Assembly (NCBI GenBank): GCA_949825045.1
Contig: OX463829.1
Span: 5,890,001-5,954,000, forward strand
Direction: 5' to 3'
Length of the DNA: 64,000 bases
Source of the DNA: Argyresthia goedartella
Lineage: Eukaryota > Arthropoda > Insecta > Lepidoptera > Argyresthiidae
A program made the position numbers and the translations under genes. Below, one piece after another: positions 56,212 through 64,000 of this stretch (position 1 is the first letter of the stretch; every line of letters starts with the position of its first letter). The notes under the pieces were generated by a model. It searched no databases. It was not told the DNA's origin and saw only the letters and a list, made by a program, of their open reading frames with translations.

Positions 56212-57649
56212 TGATTCCTTGTTCTTGATTTAATTTTTGAATTAATTGATTGATAATGTGATTTGAAAAGTCAAGGTGAGTATTATTATGAATAAATGTA
56301 CATTAAATGATTGATTGTATTATTAAATTAATTTTAAACAGGGAGCTATTCGATTTTAATGTTGTTAATAAGGACTACCCTCATTCGAATTCGTGACAAA
56401 TGTATGAACCATAATTTTTAAACGATTATACAAATTAAGAATTGTAACAATTGGCCAGGAACGACTTGAAAGCCTTTGAAAATCATATATGTTTATTACA
56501 TGAATACCTGTAGGTATGTATATTCCTATCTGCATATTATTTAAGAAGTTAGGTTATTTATATTATAACTTACTCTTGCGCTCCTGAGCAAGTAAGACAA
56601 GACCGTGAAGCCTCGATTACTAGTGGTGATTCTCTGAAGTAATAATAAAATAGGTGTCAATTCTAATGTGACAGTCAAGAGTAAAAAGAAAAATGACTGC
56701 GGAAAATATACTAATACTGCTCTTAAATAATCTACAATTATGCACGTAATTTAAGACTGCCCTGACCGGAAATTAATTTAATACTCACGGGTCCATCCAT
56801 GGTGTTAGATCACAATGTGATGCATCCATTAATTTTGGTGTAGGAAACATTCTGAAGGGATAATAAAATGATTACAGTTACCATGGCGCTCCTGTCCTGC
56901 CCCACAAAGATTTATAACTATACATTCAGAGCGGTCTTAGATTACATGTATGTACATAGCTATACATACTACATAGCTCAAAGGGTAAAACTATACTCCG
57001 TAAAATATAGTATGTTAGCTGTGACTGCTGTCAGAATGACATGACTAGAACTGCGAATAAGTCGATATAATTATTGATATTTCGACTATAATACCTGAAT
57101 GTTTCAATTAAATCAAACAAAAGGATCTTGTTACACGTTTTTATTCTTGTAATAATGGTTCACAGTCCAAATCATCATCAAAGTTGATTGAGCAGGCGGT
57201 TAGGATAGGATAATTTTCATAATTAAATTAGTTCTTTAGGCGAACCTAGTTATTTTCTTTATAAAAATTCTAATGTTGATCCCTTTTTTCAATTCATTTT
57301 TTCAAGATCGATTATTTGTCTTCTTCTACGATGACTCTTGTACATCACTATTCGAGTGGAAAGTATGATATTTGTCTCCTAGCATTTCACAGTCTGTGAT
57401 TTTGATGACAGTTGTCACAGCTATCATGATATGTTTTACAGACTATAGTTTGTACTGAAAAAGTATGATAATAGTAAATAGCAATGTTTGGTTATCGAAA
57501 AGGTGGTTTTTACGAAATTCAAATTTGAACCGTACGTGCTCTTAGGTTGTGATCGTAGGCTGAAACAAAATAAAGAATCCTAAGCATGGTAAAACATAAG
57601 AAAAATAAATAATTAACATAAAACTACTTGCAAAAACAGGGAAACATAC
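56212..57649. other. Non-coding region downstream of the cytochrome b5 exons
   Basis: On the minus strand 56851-56789 has exon-like boundaries (CCCTTCAG acceptor, GTGAGT donor) and encodes MFPTPKLMDASHCDLTPWMD in one frame. Joined to the last b5 exon it would create TGA at the junction. Otherwise nothing recognised. Confidence 0.4.
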
Positions 57650-59954
57650 CATGTGTAATCGCATCTACTAAATGTCGTTCTTTCATTTTTTGGTAAGCTG
57701 CCAATTTTGTAATCTTCCAACATTTTCCTTTAAAAGAAATTTTTATCTATAATTTTCCTTTCTCACAATTTAGAACAGATTCAAAAACAAGAAGTGTTTT
57801 AATACAAGGTGCATCTTTTTATGCCCAATTAATATTAATACTGTGATGAAGTACGAAAATGGGGGAGGTCTTTGCCCACCAGTGGGACATCGTAATGGCT
57901 AGATAAACAATAATTATATAAGCACAGATGCGGTGTGCGACCATATGAGTAGGGTTTACTCACGTCGCACCACATGAGTATACTGACCAAGTTTTGAGAT
58001 AAGTTTTCTGAGAGTGTAGGGGGTGTCTTAAAATAATACAAGATTTCAAACCTCGCATGGCAACTATGATTAACATCTTCGAAACCATCTGTGGCATCTC
58101 GACCAGCTCGTTGCAACAATACATCAGCACCGCCAGGATGCTATGAATTAAAAAAAATATAAAAAGTGAAAATAATTAAATAAATTGATCATCAGCCCAC
58201 TTTAACCGAACCGATTGTTGACCGTAAACAAAGCATCTCCCAATTAAATAACCCTGAAAGAAAATTATTGCAATGAGTTTGCTGCCCCAGTGCCTGCATG
58301 GCCAACCGACCGCTATTTGGAATATATTAATAGTAAAATGCTGTAAAAAGAAACAAATAAACATTTAATTCAATCACATATTACAACAAAAGATTTCTTC
58401 CAGCAAACCATGATGGGTAGGAATGGTTATGGTTGAGAGGAGTAAGACCACCCATTAATAATCTTTGGGGTGCGTAAGTGATACCGTATAGTTTGGAACT
58501 AAACTTTCGTATGTATTCACTACAAACTATACACGAACATTCCGCAAAATTCGTGTATATTTCAAGGTTGCAGATGTGAGTATGAACATTCCAAAATGTA
58601 CACGAAGAGTTCAGAGGCTTTGTATACAACGAAAATACTCTGCGCGTACTCTATACGTATACGTGCTAGACATACTTACTAATGTCAAGACTCAAAATCA
58701 AGTTACATAATTATTTATCTACAAGCTTTGTGTAATATTATTACTCAAAGTCTACAAGAGTAAATCTCGCAATAAAATTGTGTAATGTTTTACGTTTCAC
58801 AATTTTTATATGATATAAATGTATTCATTTATATCGTCATAAAAATTGTGAAACGTAAAACATCGTTTAGTTATTTAAAATCTGGCAATCAAGTCATATT
58901 TTAGAGGTATTGTTTATGGAAATCGGATGATAATAAATAAACTTGCAAAACTCGACCACTACGCTGCGAGGGGTTAGGTAAACTCTGAAAATATGATATT
59001 TAATGCTGATTGATTGTGTTTGCAACACGGGGAGGCGTTTGAACAGCAGTGTTAATAGCTGATTTCACACATATAATGTGACAAAAATGTACTTAAGTAG
59101 TAACAATTCATGTTTTTAGCACAAAAATGAAGAGCTTATCTCCAGTGGAAATAGTGTGTTCCACTTAATTAATCTATTAGATCAATGGTTTGATATAAAA
59201 ATGTTTGAACTTTTAAATACCAGTAAATTTTCGTAGTACACTATTATTGGGGTGGGTTCATACAGACAAACCCCATTTTTGCTGAGTCAGAGTAATTAAA
59301 ACAGGTAAGTTAGAAGAGTTCATTAATTTTTACTATTTTATCTTTGTTGTATCTAAAAATAGGTCTATTTTTATATATTTTTCAAAGGCGTTAATTACAG
59401 GCAATACAATTTATATTTATTTGAGTTTACTTAGAAAGTGTAACCGGCAAAACGAATCAGGAACTAATATTTATAAATATTTTCCTAGCTTCTTTCCAAC
59501 ATTTATTCAATGCTTAAATTTCATAGATTTTATATATATCTTTGTAATTGTAACAATAACAAAAAAAAAATGTTTAGTTTAAAATTCACTCAGTGGTCGA
59601 TTGGCCATCTAAGGATGTTGACGGCATTGCAATGCAGCATCATTGACAACATTGTGCTTAGGTACCCAATTTGTCCGGCGCTGCAGCGGTTCGGAATGGA
59701 GTCAGAAACTGTACTACCTAACTATTACATTACACTAGGCACCATTCAATTTGCAGTTTTGAACGCTCGTGAAATACGCACGGAAGTGAAAAGGAAGGAA
59801 ACGGTCTAGATAAGAAAATATTGATGATGACAAACCTTGCTCAGCCAATGTGTTACATCATAAACATTATTGTGTATAATTATCCAAGCACTGCAAGAGG
59901 TATTATGTTCTCTTACATCAGATTTGCTAATATAAGGCATCTGCATATTTCAAT
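57650..59954 (-). CDS. Cytochrome b5-domain protein, three coding exons
   Basis: Exon A (59954-59836; ATG at 59946) encodes [20 protein letters not shown] and [12 protein letters not shown]. Exon B (58140-58052) encodes [20 protein letters not shown], then EDVNHSCHA. Exon C (57727-57650) encodes [20 protein letters not shown] and RCDYT. Junctions are GT-AG and phases agree. The two haem-ligand histidines (HPGG and DVNHS) are 24 residues apart, as in cytochrome b5. The domain carries electrons to oxidases and desaturases. After exon C the end is unclear. Splicing to 56851 gives TGA at once, a soluble 92-residue protein. Reading on into the intron adds [12 protein letters not shown], a short hydrophobic tail. 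An upstream non-coding exon is possible because exon A has an acceptor-like site. Confidence 0.8.
58785..58863. repeat. 79-bp palindrome in intron of the b5 gene
   Basis: ATGTTTTACGTTTCACAATT (58785 on) recurs inverted at the right end with a 25-bp perfect stem; GATATAAATG/CATTTATATC continues it with a one-base bulge. Fold-back MITE or cruciform-prone site. Confidence 0.92.
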
Positions 59955-60536
59955 CTGTAAATAAAAAATACCAAAATATTTAAAAACAACGAAAATTTTG
60001 AGTTATTACAAAAAAGTCACCAACTACAACAACATTTTTTCCATGATGAGTAACATTGCAGACCGTAGTATTTCGCACTTACGAATTTTGAAATTCCTTA
60101 CATCTAGAGAAATTTCATTAGATTCGGAAACTCATAAAACGATCCGATCTGCACAATTTGAGATGAACAATTACTTCATACATTTTTATTATTTACTTCT
60201 CGCAACACTATGGGCAATGTCACTGTTACCAGTGACAGGTTATCCTGTCGAATTAGGAATCGCATATTCATTTGGTTTAGTTTTTATATCTCTTTCACGC
60301 TTAGATAGTTTGGATATATACTTTGTCTCGTCAGTCTTTTAACTTTCAAATGACACCTAAACTTTTGTCTTTTGTCGTATAATTTTAGATACGGCAAGCA
60401 AAGCAAGCAAGCAAGCAAAGAAAGAAGCAACGCGTGAATTAAGAATGTTTCTGAAAATCTAGTATTTTTCTATTAAACTGAAAAAGAACTATGAAATTGC
60501 ATTATCATTGAATAATTTAACGAAAGATCTACCACA
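59955..60536. promoter_or_regulatory. Intergenic region between divergent genes, likely shared promoter
   Basis: The minus-strand b5 gene and plus-strand symplekin start codons are about 590 bp apart. No canonical TATA box is convincing. Reading frames in the interval lack homology. A (AAGC)n-like tract lies at 60394-60425. Confidence 0.5.
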
Positions 60537-62238
60537 ATGTCTGGTAAATTCTTTGCAGGCTCGAACGTAGCTGCTCAAAATCAGGTTAGTATAGCGTGAC
60601 TGAAGTACGACGCGGCAATCGTTGAAAATTACATTGTGTTGGACATTTGTCTATATTTTCCCGCAATTACACCTATTATTGAAAACTGTACCTGTGTTTT
60701 TCTTACCCTTTCATTTTCAGCTGGTACAATGGATAAACGACGCTGGAATGGCGGAGTTAAAGCGAAAGGCCGATTTGGTGCGGAAGATAAGCGAAGTCCT
60801 GATGCATCAGGCTCCGCAGATGATTCCGACATACTTGGACATAATATTGAGTTGGAGCAATGATAAATATCCCGAGGTCAAGAAGCAGGTTGTAGCGTTT
60901 ATTGAGGACATTAGGTGAGGACTAGAGGAGTTACAAATAGATAATCATGAGCCATAGGGTCAGAGTGTTGATAAGGGGATGGAAGACACTCCAACAGTCG
61001 TTTTTCCCTTGGCACCCCCTTATCTACACTCCATCCGAGAGGACCCATGTTGGAATCCCTGGGCTGGGGAGGAAAAAAAAACCCTAGATCTTGGATGGAT
61101 ATATGAATGTGAAGTCGCTGTTTCTGGTTCCCACAACACAGGGTATCTTAGTATGAGCCTTGAGGCCAGATGCAATTTTGTGCCTGTATACTTAAATGTG
61201 TATTAAGTTTGTGTAATATATCAGGTTGGTCGTCTGTGTATGTATGTCTTGGATAAGCAATAAATTTGAAAAATATAGGTTTGTCTTGGGGCTCAAGTTT
61301 TGCATATCTGTCCTTAGCAACAACTCAACCAAAAATGAGCGATAAGCTTGCCTGCATTTTTTGTAAATATTTAATTTACCATATAATGAATTGAATAAAA
61401 AATGTATGGCTACCATAAAAGTCTATTTGATAGAAACTGCACAGGTTTTTAAGTTATCTTGAACCAAAATAAAAACAAACTATACCACTAATTCCAGTAA
61501 ACTCCATCCCAACTACTTACCCAAAGTGATTGGCCAGCTGCGATCTCTTCTCAGTGACCCAGTAGTAGCAGTTCAGAAGAGAGTGATCCAGGCTTCCAGC
61601 ATTGTTTACCGGAATACTCTGCTGTGGATATGCACTGGAGAAGGGAATGAGGAGGATATGCAGTATTTGTGGAAACAGCTGTCGGAACTCAAGGTATTAA
61701 TAAGAACTTTTCTTTTGTGCATAAACTACCAGGAACGTTTCATACTTATATACTGAGAACAACTTATCTGTGGAACAACAAAGAAATACAACTTATAATC
61801 TGACTAATTCGACATGAATGAGGATTTGCTTTCTGCCTTTAACAGCTTACTAGAGCTTACCATATATCAGGATGAGGATTAGGAGGAGTGTAATGAGACA
61901 TAAGACCTGATAATAGAATACCTAAAGACGAAAAACAGAAAGCTAGTTGGCTTAACACTTATTTTCATCCTCCATCCTCTAAATTTCATAAAAAAATATT
62001 GATAATAATACGAAGAGGAATAAAAAGTATAACCAAAGCAATCTCACTTTTAGCTCATGGTGCTCAACATGATAGACAGCGACAATGAAGGCATCCGGAC
62101 CCACTCCATTAAGTTCCTTGAGGAAGTGGTGCTGCTGCAGACCAGCGGAGATGCACCCCCAGACGAGGAGTTCTCCCTGGACAAGTTGCCGAGGAACCTG
62201 ACGTTCATCAGGAGACAGGCTTTGGAGGAGGAGTCACA
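60537..62238 (+). CDS. Sym: Symplekin, first four coding exons (5' partial)
   Basis: Symplekin scaffolds cleavage/polyadenylation and histone mRNA 3'-end processing in the nucleus. Exon 1 60537-60584 (MSGKFFAGSNVAAQNQ), exon 2 60721-60914 (LVQWINDAGMAELKRKADLV and PEVKKQVVAFIEDI), exon 3 61498-61693 (KLHPNYLPKVIGQLRSLLSD, QASSIVYRNTLLWIC), exon 4 62054-62238 (LMVLNMIDSDNEGIRTHSIK, then PRNLTFIRRQALEEES). All junctions are GT-AG (donors GTTAGT, GTGAGG, GTATTA, GTGAGT) and the frame is open throughout, 207 codons so far. The alternating helices and the LLLDSDN.GIRTH.IKF block are the N-terminal HEAT domain that binds Ssu72. The rest of the gene lies beyond 64000. Confidence 0.93.
61040..61215 (+). 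mobile_element. SINE fragment in symplekin intron 2
   Basis: GTCGCTGTTTCTGGTTCCCA, CACAGGGTATC and the following bases match the SINE body at 41620-41700. A TGGAATCCCTGGGCTGGG block could be a decayed B-box end. Confidence 0.7.
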
Positions 62239-62696
62239 GTGAGTTATGGTGTTTTAGATCTTGTTTTGAGCAGATGGCTTAAGATTGGTACAAATGGAAA
62301 CTTGTACTGTGAGCCCTTTGGCCTAAGGTGTAACAGGATGAGATCTTCCAACCTAAGTTTATATGTGTATTGCTTATAATAAATGTAACCCATTAATGTC
62401 CCCACCAAGGGGCTCGGGCCTTTACCGGGATATGAGTTAGATTGTACCATACTCCACCATGCTGGCTTAGTGCGGGTTGATAGAGGGGTGTTGGGCTAGT
62501 GGCCAACCCGAGTCGCAGAAGTTATGAAGCTGCCCTGTTAGGTAGAGAGCCTCTGACACAGCTTTACGACTACTACCATCAAGTAGCTGTGGTAGTGGGG
62601 ACCTACAACTTAGCGTGTCATCCAAAACAACATCCCGAGACAAATGCTACATAGAAGCGGACACCTGTCAGTACCCATCTCTGCCAGATGTTGCAT

Positions 62697-62748
62697 GATC
62701 GTTTCCGATGTGGCCATGCCTAGCGGCATTCGCACATCGGAAACGATC
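62697..62748. repeat. Hairpin, 16-bp perfect arms
   Basis: GATCGTTTCCGATGTG and its exact inverse (62733-62748) around a 20-base loop, followed by two tandem copies of CGTGTATTGCTT. In symplekin intron 4. Confidence 0.92.
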
Positions 62749-62799
62749 TTCGTGTATTGCTTCGTGTATTGCTTGAGACAATTTACTGTCTTCATGTTT

Positions 62800-63351
62800 A
62801 GCAAGGCGAGTGAAGATAAATTTACAGGAACCACCAGAAGCAATCCATGAATTTTCATTTGGTGAGCAAGCCATCAGAATTGCAATTGCAGAATCAATTA
62901 TATCGTATGGACTGACCAGCTACGGCCGCACGTCCAAAACCAACCTAGATAGGATATTCTCGCTGCAGTGGCGCATATTGAATAAAATTGTGCCGCGAAA
63001 AGTCAAACTTGAGCACCAAAATAACCCTGAAGGCTTATTGAAACACTGTAGACTAATTCCGGTGCACCAAAAATTCGAGTACCTTACACTTATTGAACAT
63101 TACTTTCGCAGAGACCTTCAGGTTGAAATTCAGCACAAAATACAAACAAGGCAAGTGACTAATAAAAAACTACTTATGCCTAAGACAACTAATTTCTATG
63201 GAAAACGAACATCAGCTTAGTACCGAAACTTAAAAAACAACTTACCTTACCTCTCAAACTAAAACAAGAAATCACCGAGAAGAACATTAAGAATAAACTT
63301 AAAAAATTCTACACGCTGGGTTACAACTCCGAAGTCCGGACCAACCTGTAG
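62800..63351 (+). mobile_element. LINE ORF2 C-terminal fragment in symplekin intron 4
   Basis: Codes for IAIAESIISYGLTSYGRTSK, RILNKIVPRKVKLEHQ, LLKHCRLIPVHQKFEYLTLI and LLMPKTTNFYGKRTSA, with a stop near 63218 and a frameshift before KFYTLGYNSEVRTNL. It is 5'-truncated. The same family as the minus-strand piece at 63500-64000: both share KHC/KYC..(L/I)PVH.K.EY and the NFYGKR motif. Confidence 0.8.
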
Positions 63352-63499
63352 ATCTGCTACTGCTGTCTCGCGCGATGAGCAGTGCGGCGCGCGCGCGGCT
63401 TGTAGGTACCTTACCTAAGATGATTCACATGTTTTTAAGATTAAGTTTTTATTATTGTCATTATGTTAAGTAATAGAAGTGATCTGTACCTACCGTATC

Positions 63500-63530
<31 letters not shown>

Positions 63531-64000
63531 TTTATCAAATTACAGAGTTTTAAATACTTATCTAACTTAATGCACTACTTAAACCACTAAGGTTTGTATG
63601 TAGCACAAAATTAGTCTAGTGTATTATGTAGGTGGGTCGATAAAAACAATATGTATAAGCATGAAGTCAGTTGCTGGCTAAAAGGCAAAATACAGTTTGT
63701 GTACGACTATGGAAGTAATGATATAAAGTGTGATTTTAATTTGTGATTGATATTTTTGGGATGGATTGATGATTTGAGTTCCGGACAGAGACCGTTAAGA
63801 AGACGAGGAATTAGATAGCTAATTCGACGTTTCCCGTAAAAGTTATTTGCTCCTAAAGTCATCAGCTTTTTTTTCGTGCAGCTTCTGGTGCCGATTTTAT
63901 GTGATAACGGTTTTTGGACGGATAAATTGAAGAATTGTTCTTTTAGTAGTGTGTATTCTACTTTGGTGTGTACTGGTAGTGTTTTACAGTATTTGAACAG
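63500..64000 (-). mobile_element. LINE 3' end with poly(A) tail, minus strand
   Basis: The minus strand from 64000 is open to TAG at 63709-63707: LFKYCKTLPVHTKVEYTLLK, SHKIGTRSCTKKKLMTLGAN, NFYGKRRISYLIPRLLNGLC. A 3' UTR of about 180 bp follows, ending in a run of 25 T on the plus strand (63500-63524), that is a poly(A) tail. It continues past the window edge. Intact over the visible part. Confidence 0.82.

Noticed and set aside
59510..60342. Two plus-strand open frames upstream of symplekin sharing SIxHLRxL
   Set aside because: Short weak resemblance, overlapping the antisense b5 exon region and promoter; no recognised family.
1..64000. CRISPR arrays or prokaryotic operons
   Set aside because: No regularly spaced identical repeats; spliced eukaryotic genes and insect transposons dominate.

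Overview
The window looks like insect nuclear DNA, most probably from a moth or butterfly. It is AT-rich, its genes have short exons with GT-AG introns, and it carries a dense mixture of Maverick/Polinton, Ty3/gypsy, BEL/Pao, piggyBac, hAT, Mutator-like and several non-LTR (LINE) elements. The non-LTR families and the dispersed GGTTCCGTACCC repeats are of a kind I associate with Lepidoptera. No bacterial-style operon, rRNA gene or intact tRNA gene was seen.

Bases 1 to about 56,200 are a transposon graveyard with deep nesting. A tyrosine-recombinase (DIRS-like) remnant abuts a perfect 23-bp hairpin and then the remains of a Maverick. The Maverick is recognised by small conserved genes, a retroviral-type integrase with a C-terminal chromodomain, and a small hydrophobic protein. 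It is broken by a spliced Mutator-like transposase/YqaJ-nuclease gene (1625-6141, minus) and, inside the integrase, by a 4.3-kb block holding a LINE. From 13,071 a 5'-truncated gypsy element begins. Its integrase is split by about 12.3 kb, and that insert holds a piggyBac element (14573-16940), a minus-strand LINE (about 25190-17412) and, inside the LINE, a young internally deleted BEL/Pao element (18484-23582; 546-bp LTRs differing at one base; CCGTC target duplication). The gypsy resumes at 26562 and ends in a short candidate LTR that abuts the 5' half of another LINE.

From 29,337 to 34,850 lies a nearly full-length minus-strand LINE with a coiled-coil plus esterase-like ORF1 and an endonuclease/RT ORF2. 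A 709-bp TTAA-flanked piggyBac-type MITE interrupts it in a way that restores the ORF when removed. Between 35 and 48 kb there are palindromes, fold-back elements, a tRNA-derived SINE and a further LINE split by a 1155-bp hAT MITE. An almost intact 2725-bp hAT element (48785-51509) has a perfect 8-bp target duplication and three inactivating lesions. More fold-back repeats follow to 55.8 kb.

From about 57 kb the sequence changes character to ordinary genes. Exons of a small cytochrome b5-domain protein (minus, 59954-57650) stand head to head with the first four coding exons of symplekin (plus, 60537-62238), an mRNA 3'-end-processing scaffold. About 580 bp separate them, a natural place for a shared promoter. 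Symplekin continues beyond the window; its intron 4 holds two fragments of one LINE family in opposite orientation.

There is no single new system, but the transposase-YqaJ gene with a duplicated exon, the RT-less young BEL derivative and the piggyBac copy flanked by ATAT rather than TTAA are the points most worth following.
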